64,000 nt of DNA, taken from CAZVWJ01 sp964631325 (lineage in GTDB: Bacteria; T1Sed10-126). The translations under genes were made by a program, and so were the position numbers. Of this stretch, positions 34,984 through 43,416 are shown in pieces. The notes beneath the pieces are model-generated. The model saw nothing but the letters and a program-made list of their open reading frames with translations. It searched no databases and was not told the DNA's origin. The stretch covers positions 35,894-99,893 of the forward strand of contig CAZVWJ010000004.1 of the NCBI GenBank assembly GCA_964631325.1, written 5' to 3'. Each line of letters starts with the position of its first letter. Within the stretch, counting starts at the first letter, position 1.

Positions 34984-35876
34984 TGGGCCTGGAAGCTTTT
35001 CCGCCTTTTTACAAAAAGCAATATGAACGTGTTAACAGGGCGCTGAACAGGTGGTTACCGGCGCAGGATAGTGAACCACCTCTTCTCAGTGAAGCTGTTC
35101 GTTATAGCGTATTGAACGGGGGAAAAAGGTTACGAGGAGTTCTGGTGCTCGAGGCCGGTAAATTGGGGGAGTGCGAACAAAAAGTACTTGAAGCGCTCGC
35201 CGCGGCCGTGGAAATGATCCATGCTTACTCTCTTGTTCACGACGATCTGCCGGCTATGGATAATGATGACTTTCGGCGGGGAAAGCCGTCCAATCACCGG
35301 AAATTCGGGGAAGATATGGCTATTCTCGCCGGTGATGCTCTGCTTACTCGGGCTTTTTACGTTTTTAGCCATTTGCCGGAAAGCTTTTCCGCTAATAAGA
35401 CCACCGAGATTCTTCGGACAGTAACCGAGAGTATTGGCGGTAAAGGTCTAATTGGCGGACAGGTGCTCGATTTGAAAGCTGAAGACGAGAAGGGGGAACT
35501 GGAGGAGTTAAATGCAATTCATCGCTGGAAAACAGGAGCCCTGATTAATACCAGCATTAAAATAGGAGCTCTGGCCGCGGATGTCACATCGTCCCTGTTG
35601 GGGGAACTCGTTGAATTTGGTAAGAAGATTGGGCTGGCTTTTCAGATAAAAGACGATCTGCTCGATGTAACCACTGATTTTGAAACAACTGGAAAACTTC
35701 CCGGAGCGGATCAAAAGAATGGGAAATTAACTTATCCCGCTTTACTTGGTGTGGATGACTCCAAAGATAAGGCCCGGAAGTTAATTGACCGGGCGGAAGA
35801 ACAATTAGGCGAGGTAACCAATCGAGGGGGAAGGTTGATTGAGTTAGCACGCTTGGTTATTGAACGGGACCATTAA
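34983..35876 (+). CDS. ispA: Polyprenyl (farnesyl/geranyl) diphosphate synthase
   Basis: Short-chain trans-prenyltransferase that builds geranyl or farnesyl diphosphate from the MEP-pathway products. The first Asp-rich motif DDLPAMDNDDFRRG is near residue 87, and the second is FQIKDDLLDVTTDFETTGK near residue 222. GGKRLRGVLVLEAGK lies near the N terminus. 297 residues is typical. It is flanked by xseB and dxs, the conserved xseB-ispA-dxs-tlyA-recN order. Confidence 0.94.
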   Translation: MGLEAFPPFYKKQYERVNRALNRWLPAQDSEPPLLSEAVRYSVLNGGKRLRGVLVLEAGKLGECEQKVLEALAAAVEMIHAYSLVHDDLPAMDNDDFRRGKPSNHRKFGEDMAILAGDALLTRAFYVFSHLPESFSANKTTEILRTVTESIGGKGLIGGQVLDLKAEDEKGELEELNAIHRWKTGALINTSIKIGALAADVTSSLLGELVEFGKKIGLAFQIKDDLLDVTTDFETTGKLPGADQKNGKLTYPALLGVDDSKDKARKLIDRAEEQLGEVTNRGGRLIELARLVIERDH

Positions 35877-35913
35877 CTTACCCCGGAGCTAATTTTTCTG
35901 GAGGCAATTTTTT

Positions 35914-37803
35914 ATGGACCTTTCGGTAGAGGATATAAAATCGCCGGCTGATCTTAAGGAAATTCCTGAGGATCAATTGCAGGAATTTGCCGAGGCCTGC
36001 CGGCAAAAGTTAATTGAGTCGGTGTCTCAGAGCGGTGGCCATTTTGGACCAAACCTTGGCGCCGTGGAATTAACTGTGGCTCTTCATTATATATTTGATT
36101 CTCCCCGGGATAAATTAGTTTGGGACGTGGGTCATCAAGGATATATACATAAAATGTTAACCGGTCGCGTAAATCAGTTGAATACAATCCGAAAGTCCGG
36201 AGGATTGAGTGGATTTCTAAAACGGTCGGAATCTGACCACGACATTTTTAACGCCGGTCATGCCTCCACTTCTATTTCTGCTTCCTCCGGAATTGCTACT
36301 GCTTTGCGCCATCAGCAACGGTCGGGCGAAGTCATCTCAATAATTGGGGATGGCTCCTTAACCGGGGGGATGGCCTATGAAGGGCTGAATAATGCGGGTG
36401 GGGAAGAACTGGATATGATCGTGGTTCTGAATGATAACGGGATGGCGATCGCCGAGAATGTTGGGGCAATAACGGATTATTTTGATCGATTGATTCATTT
36501 GCCTGCCTATGAACAAATGAAACAGGAAGTGAAACAGGTCCTTGATCGGGGACCGGAAAAGCTGGGCAGAAAAGCAATTGCCCTGGCCCAGCGGTTTGAG
36601 CTCAGTCTAAAAAATTTGGTTATTCCCCGGTTGATGTTTGAAGAACTCGGTTTCCGTTATTATGGTCCGGTGGATGGCCATGACGTCAGTCGAATGTTGG
36701 AGGAATTTAGAAATGTTAGAAATTACGAAGGTCCCCGGTTCGTGCATGTTCTCACCGAAAAGGGCCACGGTTACGAGCCGGCTACTGAAGACCACTATGC
36801 CAGTCACGCCGTAAAACCTTTTGATGTTGAAACTGGTAAACCACTGAAAGAATCCACGGCTAAGTGGTCTGGCCGTGTAGGAAATACTCTGGTTCAGGCG
36901 GGCTCGGAGTATCCTGATTTGCAGGTAATTACTGCGGCAATGCGGAAGGGGACCCAGACAGTTCAATTCCAAGAAAAATTTCCGGACCGTTTTTATGACG
37001 TTGGGATCGCCGAACAACATGCCGTGACTTTTGCGGCAGGGCTTGCGACTCAAGATGAAAGACCGGCCGTCTGTATATATTCCACCTTTTTGCAACGTGC
37101 TTATGATCAGGTTTTCCATGACGTCTGCCTGATGGATTTGCCGGTTAAATTTTTCATTGATCGGGCCGGACTGGTTGGGGGTGACGGAGAAACTCATCAG
37201 GGAATTTTTGATATAGTTTATTTACGGGGATTACCCAACCTGGTTCTGGGGGCCCCGTCTTCTGAGGATGAGTTGCAGAGTTTTGTCAAGACAGCGCTTG
37301 CTTACGACGAACATCCAATTGCCGTGCGTTATCCACGGGCCGGGGTAAAAGCTGATGAACCGCTGGCTTATGAAGAATTGGAATATATTCCGCCGGGGAA
37401 AGGAGAACGACTTCGCGCGGGAGATGATATTTCAGTTATAGCCCTTGGCCCCCAGGTGAAAGCTGCCCGGGAAGCCGGGGATATTCTGGGCGGTGAGGGG
37501 ATAGAAACGGATGTAATTAATGCTCGTTGGGCCAACCCCCTGGATCGGGAGCTAATTATGGATTCCATTGACAAAACCGCTGGTGTTATCACCCTTGAGG
37601 AGGGGATTGTTAATGGAGGCTTTGGTGGAGCCATTCTTGAACTCATGGCTGCGGAGGGGATTCAGCGTCCGGCCCGGGTGTTGGGCATTGAAGACGGCTG
37701 CGTGCCTCACGGTAGCCGGGACGAATATCTTGTAAAATACGGTTTGACCGCACAGGAAATCGTAGAATCGGCGCGTCAGTTGCTGGCTGGTAGTGAAATA
37801 TAA
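35914..37803 (+). CDS. dxs: 1-deoxy-D-xylulose-5-phosphate synthase
   Basis: Thiamine-diphosphate enzyme that makes DXP from pyruvate and glyceraldehyde 3-phosphate, feeding isoprenoids, thiamine and, through PdxJ, vitamin B6. It shows LVWDVGHQGYIHKMLTGR, the ThDP/Mg motif GDGSLTGGMAYEGLNNAG, DNGMAIAENVG and the C-terminal VITLEEGIVNGGFG. 629 residues is full length. ATG has TCTGGAGGCAAT upstream. Its end overlaps tlyA by 11 bases. Confidence 0.96.
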   Translation: MDLSVEDIKSPADLKEIPEDQLQEFAEACRQKLIESVSQSGGHFGPNLGAVELTVALHYIFDSPRDKLVWDVGHQGYIHKMLTGRVNQLNTIRKSGGLSGFLKRSESDHDIFNAGHASTSISASSGIATALRHQQRSGEVISIIGDGSLTGGMAYEGLNNAGGEELDMIVVLNDNGMAIAENVGAITDYFDRLIHLPAYEQMKQEVKQVLDRGPEKLGRKAIALAQRFELSLKNLVIPRLMFEELGFRYYGPVDGHDVSRMLEEFRNVRNYEGPRFVHVLTEKGHGYEPATEDHYASHAVKPFDVETGKPLKESTAKWSGRVGNTLVQAGSEYPDLQVITAAMRKGTQTVQFQEKFPDRFYDVGIAEQHAVTFAAGLATQDERPAVCIYSTFLQRAYDQVFHDVCLMDLPVKFFIDRAGLVGGDGETHQGIFDIVYLRGLPNLVLGAPSSEDELQSFVKTALAYDEHPIAVRYPRAGVKADEPLAYEELEYIPPGKGERLRAGDDISVIALGPQVKAAREAGDILGGEGIETDVINARWANPLDRELIMDSIDKTAGVITLEEGIVNGGFGGAILELMAAEGIQRPARVLGIEDGCVPHGSRDEYLVKYGLTAQEIVESARQLLAGSEI

Positions 37804-38530
37804 ACCGGTTGTTCGGTTGCTCCTGGAACATGACCTGGTTGAAAGTGAAGAACAGGCTGAGGAGTTGATTGAAGCTAACCGGGTCCTGGTCAGAGGAATA
37901 CCGGTTAACAGTGTTTCTTCCCGAACAGAAGCGGATGTAATTCCGGAAGTAGTGGAGCCGGAAAAAAATTGGGTGAGCCGTGGTGCCCGTAAAATTCGTC
38001 CTTTTTTAGAAAAAGATTGGCTGGTCGTGCGAGACAAAGTTGGTGTTGACGTTGGAGCCTCGACAGGTGGATTTACCGAGGCACTTCTTCAAGCCGGTGC
38101 CCGGTTAGTTTACGCGGTGGACGTTGGTTATGGTCAGCTTGCTTACCGGCTTCGAGAGGATGAACGGGTGGTCCCGAAAGAACGGTTTAATTTTCGCCAC
38201 GCGGAGGAAACTGATTTTTCCCGCAAACCAGAATTTTTCACAATGGATGTTTCATTTATTTCCACGGAGAAATTACTTCCCGCTTTAAACAAGGTCACAA
38301 CTACTTCGGCCTGTGGGCTTCTTCTGCTTAAACCACAGTTTGAAGCTCGCCGGGAAGAAACTGAATCCGGAGTAATTGAAGCCGAAAAGCTACGGGAGGA
38401 AATAAAAGAACGTGTTCTTGGCGGGTGGCAGAAAAAAGGCTGGTCACCGGAAAAAGTTGCTCTGGCTCCTATAAAAGGAGAGGCGTCGGGCAACCAGGAG
38501 TACGTTGTAAAAATGCAGCGCCAGGGTTAA
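37793..38530 (+). CDS. tlyA: TlyA-family rRNA methyltransferase / hemolysin A homologue
   Basis: An S4 RNA-binding domain (VRLLLEHDLVESEEQAEELIEANRVLVRG) is followed by a FtsJ-like methyltransferase domain with VGVDVGASTGGFTEALLQAGA and MDVSFIST. TlyA methylates rRNA 2'-O-ribose positions in relatives. 245 residues. The GTG start overlaps dxs by 11 bases. In many Firmicutes argR lies between tlyA and recN; here a 211-base gap with a long palindrome takes that place. Confidence 0.92.
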   Translation: MKYKPVVRLLLEHDLVESEEQAEELIEANRVLVRGIPVNSVSSRTEADVIPEVVEPEKNWVSRGARKIRPFLEKDWLVVRDKVGVDVGASTGGFTEALLQAGARLVYAVDVGYGQLAYRLREDERVVPKERFNFRHAEETDFSRKPEFFTMDVSFISTEKLLPALNKVTTTSACGLLLLKPQFEARREETESGVIEAEKLREEIKERVLGGWQKKGWSPEKVALAPIKGEASGNQEYVVKMQRQG

Positions 38531-38646
38531 CCCAGCTTACAATTGAGTAGATTTATTGTGAAGCTTTACCGTTAAAATTGCGTTGAGAGCCCCTTGCCAG
38601 CAATAAACACTAAATATAGTGCCTTGATTGAAGGCTGTCCTTCGGA

Positions 38647-38685
38647 CGGATAATTCACGACAGTTATGCTGTCGTGAATTATCCG
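38647..38685. repeat. Perfect 17-bp inverted repeat with 5-base loop
   Basis: CGGATAATTCACGACAG (38647-38663) is followed by TTATG and the exact complement. No T-run follows on either side, so it is a weak terminator candidate. It lies between tlyA and recN where ArgR-linked genes often sit. It could be an operator, a transcript-stabilising hairpin or a mobile-element remnant. Confidence 0.75.
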
Positions 38686-38741
38686 GGTTAGCGTGGTGAC
38701 TTGAAAAATATTATTTGAGTTTCCCGGGAGATTTGAATTCT

Positions 38742-40394
38742 ATGCTGGAGACTTTAACTGTTAAGAACTTTGCCCTTATCGATTCTTTGCAGCTTGAGTT
38801 TGAACCGGGTTTGAATGTAATTACCGGTCCAACCGGCTCCGGTAAGACCCTTTTACTTAAGGCTTTGCGACTTGTTCTTGGAGAAAGAGCTGACTATGAT
38901 TTACTGCAAGCGGATTCAATTCAGGCCGTAATTTCTGCTTTCTTTCGATTGAAGCAGACTGATTCGGTAGAGCTGGCGGAGTTGGCACCTGATGGTGAAT
39001 TTCAATGCCGGCGTCTTCTGAAACCGAATCATCAAAGTCCGGCTTATTTGAACGACGAGCGTGTCCGCCTGGAAAAATTAAGGAAGTTTCGACGGAATTT
39101 AATTGATTTTCACGGTCAGCACGAGAATCAGAATGTATTTGACTCTGATTATCCCCGGGTAGTGCTTGACCGGTATGGAAGTTATGATGACCTGTTAGCT
39201 GTTTACCGGGAGCATTATTCCCGTTTGAAAAGTATTGAAAAACAGATAAACGAATTAAACGACAAAAGACAGGGAATTGGCCAGCAAAAACAATTTCTCT
39301 CCTATCAGTTGGAGGAACTGGAGGATTTTTCTCCCGGGGAGAATGAATGGAAAGAAATTGAGGAAAAACGGCGGCGAATGGAAAGCTCCGAGGAGATCGA
39401 CAGTTATCTTCGGGACTCTCTTAAACTTATTAACGGTCAGTCCTCCCCCCCTGAACAGTTGGCCCGGGTCGGACAGTTGCTTGCGGAGCTGGGGGAATAC
39501 ACGGATGAATTTAAAAACTGGGTTGAAGAAATCGACAGTATTGTTTCTCGATTGGAAGATCTACGCCATCGCCTTCATGAAGTCCGTGAATCCGCCGGGC
39601 ATTCGGAAACGGAATATAATTCCCTGCTTGATCGCCGGGGGACCTGGATGCAGCTCGCTCGAAAACATAATGTTCCACCGGAGGCTCTTTATTCTCATTA
39701 TAACGGTTTAAAAGAACAACTCAGAGAATTGGAAGAGGTGGAAGGACACCTTGAACGGCTTCGGTCTGAACAAAAAAATATCCGGCAAAAAGTTAAGGAG
39801 TTAGCCGGCCGGTTAACAGAAAAACGTGAGGAAGTGGTGGCTGAACTGGAAAAAGAAGTTTCACGCCGCCTTCGGAAATTGGATCTTGAAAAAGCTGAAT
39901 TTGAAATAAACATTGTTGAAAAAGAGCCTGGTCCGTCCGGCTGTGACCGGGTTGAATGGCTGTTTTCCTCCCACTCCTCCCAACCCCCGGACCTGCTGGA
40001 AAATCGTGTTTCCGGCGGGGAAATCTCCCGGGTTTTGCTGGCGATCAAAGCGGCGTTAGCCCGGGCGGATACAACCCCCGTGTTGGTATTTGACGAAATT
40101 GATGTTGGTATTTCCGGGGAAGAGGCCCGAAGCGTTGGCCGGGTTCTTTCGGAACTTGCTGAATATCATCAGGTTTTCTGTATCACTCACTTGCCCCTGG
40201 TCAGTGTTTATGCCGACCGGCATCTACTTGTTCAGCGCCGGGATTTTAAGGACCGGGTTGAGATTTCAGCCCGTCAGCTTACAGGCGAGGACCGGATCGA
40301 TGAACTGTGCCGGCTACTTTCCGGGGACGAAGGCTCTAAGGTCTCCAGGCAACAGGCGGAAAAACTTCTGAAAGAGGTGGAAAATGATGGGTAA
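38742..40394 (+). CDS. recN: DNA repair protein RecN
   Basis: SMC-like ATPase that acts at double-strand breaks. Walker A is GPTGSGKTLLLKALRLVLG (usual form GETGAGKS, so the second and fifth residues vary). Central coiled coils cover about residues 150-360 and enclose the zone DFHGQHENQNVFD that precedes them. The C-terminal signature SGGEISRVLLAIKAALA and Walker B PVLVFDEIDVGISG are intact. ATG 38742 is chosen; a TTG at 38715 is upstream in frame. 550 residues. It overlaps the next gene by 11 bases. Confidence 0.94.
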   Translation: MLETLTVKNFALIDSLQLEFEPGLNVITGPTGSGKTLLLKALRLVLGERADYDLLQADSIQAVISAFFRLKQTDSVELAELAPDGEFQCRRLLKPNHQSPAYLNDERVRLEKLRKFRRNLIDFHGQHENQNVFDSDYPRVVLDRYGSYDDLLAVYREHYSRLKSIEKQINELNDKRQGIGQQKQFLSYQLEELEDFSPGENEWKEIEEKRRRMESSEEIDSYLRDSLKLINGQSSPPEQLARVGQLLAELGEYTDEFKNWVEEIDSIVSRLEDLRHRLHEVRESAGHSETEYNSLLDRRGTWMQLARKHNVPPEALYSHYNGLKEQLRELEEVEGHLERLRSEQKNIRQKVKELAGRLTEKREEVVAELEKEVSRRLRKLDLEKAEFEINIVEKEPGPSGCDRVEWLFSSHSSQPPDLLENRVSGGEISRVLLAIKAALARADTTPVLVFDEIDVGISGEEARSVGRVLSELAEYHQVFCITHLPLVSVYADRHLLVQRRDFKDRVEISARQLTGEDRIDELCRLLSGDEGSKVSRQQAEKLLKEVENDG

Positions 40395-41029
40395 CCCGGG
40401 TGATATCTTGCTTCAGATAGTTGTGTTTGCCCTGGCAATAAGTGCTCACGAATCAGCGCATGCCTATGCCGCCATGAAGTGTGGAGACCCCACTGCAGCC
40501 CGGCAGGGACGTATTTCTCTTAATCCGGTGGTTCAACGTTGACCTGTTTGGAACTGTTCTTTTACCGGCTTTCTTAATCTTTACCGGGGCTCCTGTTTTT
40601 GGCTGGGCCCGCCCGGTTCCCGTTAATCCTCGGAATCTTAACAACCGCCGGCGTGATTCGGCTATTGTCTCCGTGGCCGGTCCTTCAATGAATGTCGTTC
40701 TGATAGTAGTTAGTCTGTTCTTAACTGTTCTTCTTTACCCGTTTTTTGGGCGGGTGGCGGGATTACAAAAGCTTCTCTGGTATAATACTCTGATTAATAC
40801 CGTCCTCGCAGTATTTAATATGATTCCTTTGCCCCCACTTGACGGGGCGGGTTTGTTTAAATACTTTGCTTCACGGGAACTCGAACAATGGTTTGCTGAA
40901 AACAGGTTTATCATTTTGATTGGGTTTATGCTATTATGGATTATGGGAGTTCTCCATCAGGTGCTTATATTTTTTATACAAATTGTTCAGTTAGTTCAAA
41001 ATTTCTTACTACTTTTAGTCTGGGGCTAA
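40384..41029 (+). pseudogene. Site-2 protease (M50 family) interrupted by a frameshift
   Basis: The first 52 codons (ATG 40384 to TGA 40540-40542) encode ALAISAHESAHAYAAMKCGDPTA with the M50 zinc-binding HExxH motif, then RISLNPVVQR and stop. The rest of the family continues in another frame from WFNVDLFGTVLLPAFL with GAPVFGWARPVPVNPRNL, VSVAGPSMNV and NMIPLPPLDGAGL up to 41029. The expected junction NPxxHxDxxG is restored if one A is removed from GTTCAACG near 40531-40537. It is therefore either a recent pseudogene or an assembly error. Intact, it would be a multi-helix intramembrane protease or FtsH-like rhomboid-type zinc peptidase of about 215 residues. Confidence 0.88.
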
Positions 41030-41033
41030 AAAT

Positions 41034-42128
41034 ATGCTACGGATTTCGCCACGACGTTATATTGCCGATCAAGGTATAGTGAAAAAATTGGGTTCTCCAC
41101 TTGAATCTCTGGGCGAGCGGGCACTCGTGATCGCAGATAAATCGGTTCTTGAACGTTTTGAAGAGGTAGTTCGGGGGGCCCTCAAGGAGTCAATGATCGG
41201 GGTTAGTTTTGAAGTCTGTCTGGGGAAATGCTGTCTTCCTGAGGTAGAACGGTTGGTTGAAGAGGTAAAGAAAGAAAAAGCTGGCATTGTTGTTGGTATG
41301 GGGGGAGGGACTACCGTTGATGTGGCAAAATACGTCGGTCAAATGTCTGATTGCAAAGTAGTGACGGTTCCAACCGTGGCCAGCTCCTGTGCCGCTTTTA
41401 CTAATATTGTTCACCTGTATAGTGATGACGGGGATTTCATCGAGGAAGTGTTTCTTGAACAGTGTCCTGATCTGCTGGTTCTGGACCATAAAGTTGCCGG
41501 GCTTGCTTCCAGTAATTACCTGGCCGCCGGGATGGCGGTTGCTTACGGCGTTACGTTGGAAAATGGGCAAAAACCGGAATTACGCTCTGAACAGATTGCC
41601 GGGGAACTTTCCACGGATTTGTGTGACTTCCTGAGAGAAAATGTTCGGTCGGTAATTGCGGATGTAAAAAAAGGAGAAGTTACCACCCGGCTAAAAAATG
41701 CCGTGGAAACGGTTATACTCGAGGCCGGGTTAGTGCATACCCTGTGGGGTGAAAACCGCCCGGTCCCTCTTGTTCATCAGTTTGTTCATCAACTTCATCC
41801 CTTTGTCGGGGAAGAGGTCATTTTTGGTGAAGTTATGGGTTTTGCAATGATAGTCTGCAAAGTATTGCGTTCCGCAGATATTGCTGAATTAAAACCTATT
41901 TTTGGTTTTTGCAGAGATCTTAGTTTACCCCTCCACCTGGAAGCTTTAGGTCTCTCGGTGAATCAGAAGGATACGATAATTAAGGATGTCGCTGAAGCGG
42001 CTCTGGAACAATTAACTGCTGAGCAAGTATCGGTGGAGTTCTCAGTCAAAGAATTTGTGGACGCTATAGAAACCGCTGATAAGCTGGGAGGAAAATTTAG
42101 CGAACAAGGAATGGATGCTTTAACCTGA
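41034..42128 (+). CDS. Glycerol dehydrogenase-like (iron-containing ADH family) protein with missing metal ligands
   Basis: 364 residues of the GldA/EgsA family, normally NAD(P)+-dependent polyol dehydrogenases. The nucleotide loop VGMGGGTTVDVAKYVG and the family VTVPTVASSCAAFTNIVHLYSDDGDF are clear. In GldA the metal is held by an Asp in AAGxGDAL and two His; here the matching places read LAAGMAVAYG (A168-V169) and FVGEEVIFG (Val258 for the second His), so only the first His (LVHQFVHQ) is kept. NAD-linked oxidation by the usual metal route is doubtful. It starts 4 bases after the broken site-2 protease and overlaps the convergent SH3 gene by 9 bases. Confidence 0.82.
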   Translation: MLRISPRRYIADQGIVKKLGSPLESLGERALVIADKSVLERFEEVVRGALKESMIGVSFEVCLGKCCLPEVERLVEEVKKEKAGIVVGMGGGTTVDVAKYVGQMSDCKVVTVPTVASSCAAFTNIVHLYSDDGDFIEEVFLEQCPDLLVLDHKVAGLASSNYLAAGMAVAYGVTLENGQKPELRSEQIAGELSTDLCDFLRENVRSVIADVKKGEVTTRLKNAVETVILEAGLVHTLWGENRPVPLVHQFVHQLHPFVGEEVIFGEVMGFAMIVCKVLRSADIAELKPIFGFCRDLSLPLHLEALGLSVNQKDTIIKDVAEAALEQLTAEQVSVEFSVKEFVDAIETADKLGGKFSEQGMDALT

Positions 42129-43046
42129 TTTTTTCAGCTCTTCCTCAGTGATCCAGCCGATTTTTCCTTTCCGGGTTTTTACCTGGTACCATTTCCCGTC
42201 CTTTTCCAGAACTTCTGCTTTTGTCTCTTTACTTATCTCTTTGCTCTGACGGAACTGGTAACGAGGCTCCGGACGAAGCTTCCCTTTTTTCAGTTGGATT
42301 GTCTTTCGCTTTGATTTTGGCTTGAGGTAGATAATTTCAACCAGGGGTCGGTAGACCCAGACTAACTGGTCACGGTGGGTTTTAACCCGGAGCCACTTTC
42401 CTTGTTTGCTGAGTAGTCGAAAAATTTGGTGTTTGTAAGCCCGGTTGATTATGGAAAATTGCCGACCGGCTCCCTGGCGAAGGTTGACTTTGTCTTCAAC
42501 AACACGAACTCGATTATGATTTAAAAATTCGGTTGGAATTTGTGCTCGAACAGCTCGTTTTAAGGGGGAGATGTTTTTTCTGAATTTTCGGACAATTGGC
42601 TCCGGAGTATTTATAGTGCGTACCAGGGACTTGTGAATCCAGCCTATCCGGCCGTTTCTTAGGCGGGCTCTATACCAGCCATTAAATCGATCCAGCGGAA
42701 TTAATAAAGTTCCTCCCGAGGGAGTGGCAATGATGTCATAACTGGTTGCGGCTCCGCGGCGAAAATTAACATTCCGGTATTTCTTTTTAATACCTAACAG
42801 GGGAATTCTTTTTCCTTCGTATTTTAAAAAACTTTCCCAGTTGTCAGCGCTGAGTTGGACAGTATCGCCATCACGGTTTTGCTGACTGACCTGGTTGGAG
42901 TTCTCAACCTGTTTTAGTTTGGAATTCTTCTCCTGCTTTTTGTCCCCCGGGGTCAAACTGGCCCAGTAATAACCTCCGCCAAGACCGCAAAAAAGTGAAA
43001 AAAAGCCGGCAACAAAAATAGTCAGCAATGGATGTCTGGATATCAT
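42120..43046 (-). CDS. Membrane-anchored multi-SH3-domain protein
   Basis: 308 residues. One N-terminal helix (residues 8-29, LLTIFVAGFFSLFCGLGGGYYW) anchors a Lys/Arg-rich extracytoplasmic part with three bacterial-SH3-like segments: RRGAATSYDIIATPSGGTLLIPLDRFNGWYRARL, LRQGAGRQFSIINRAYKHQIFRLLSKQGKWLRV and a C-terminal one ending KWYQVKTRKGKIGWITEEELKKSG. Such domains bind peptidoglycan or wall-associated partners. It has no enzyme domain. Its 3' end overlaps the convergent GldA-like gene. Confidence 0.82.
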   Translation of the reverse strand: MISRHPLLTIFVAGFFSLFCGLGGGYYWASLTPGDKKQEKNSKLKQVENSNQVSQQNRDGDTVQLSADNWESFLKYEGKRIPLLGIKKKYRNVNFRRGAATSYDIIATPSGGTLLIPLDRFNGWYRARLRNGRIGWIHKSLVRTINTPEPIVRKFRKNISPLKRAVRAQIPTEFLNHNRVRVVEDKVNLRQGAGRQFSIINRAYKHQIFRLLSKQGKWLRVKTHRDQLVWVYRPLVEIIYLKPKSKRKTIQLKKGKLRPEPRYQFRQSKEISKETKAEVLEKDGKWYQVKTRKGKIGWITEEELKKSG

Positions 43047-43137
43047 GGTTATCTCCTGATAATATTCATTAAAGCTTGATTCAAAAATAAGTATACCATC
43101 ATTTTCGGGAGGCTCTAACCCGCCTCTTTGACCGGCC

Positions 43138-43335
43138 AGAATCTCAAAATGAATCTCCTCTCCCCTGGCGGGAGAGGGCCTGCCCTGTGCATGGACAGGG
43201 CTTATGACGCGTACGCGTTACTAGACCGGGACCTGAAAAGGTTATAAAATCTCTTCCCCCTCTCTTTAATTCTCTCCCACCGGGGGAGAGAAGACTTTTC
43301 GGAGAGGGTCTTACTAAGATGATGGAGAAGAGTTT
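43138..43335. repeat. Composite repeat region with GGGAGAGGGCC core and flanking 10-bp direct repeats
   Basis: The left end AGAATCTCAAAAT resembles the AGAACCTCAAAA end. It is followed by CTCCTCTCCCCTGGCGGGAGAGGG and CCCTGTGCATGGACAGGG, then the 12-base palindrome ACGCGTACGCGT (43207-43218). A second CTCTCCC...GGGAGAG hairpin lies near 43273-43291. TTTGACCGGC occurs at 43127-43136 and again at 43336-43345, which could be target duplications of about 10 bp. This block fills most of the 370-base gap before the HD-GYP gene; no gene is seen. Confidence 0.6.
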
Positions 43336-43416
43336 TTTGACCGGCTGATTTTTGGCAAGACCAGGTGTTATTTGGCGTAGCTTGATTCTGACACGTGTTG
43401 TTTTTAAGGTGGTAAT

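Noticed and set aside
38647..38685. Terminator for tlyA
   Set aside because: The stem is strong but no T-run follows on the plus strand, so it is kept only as an inverted repeat.
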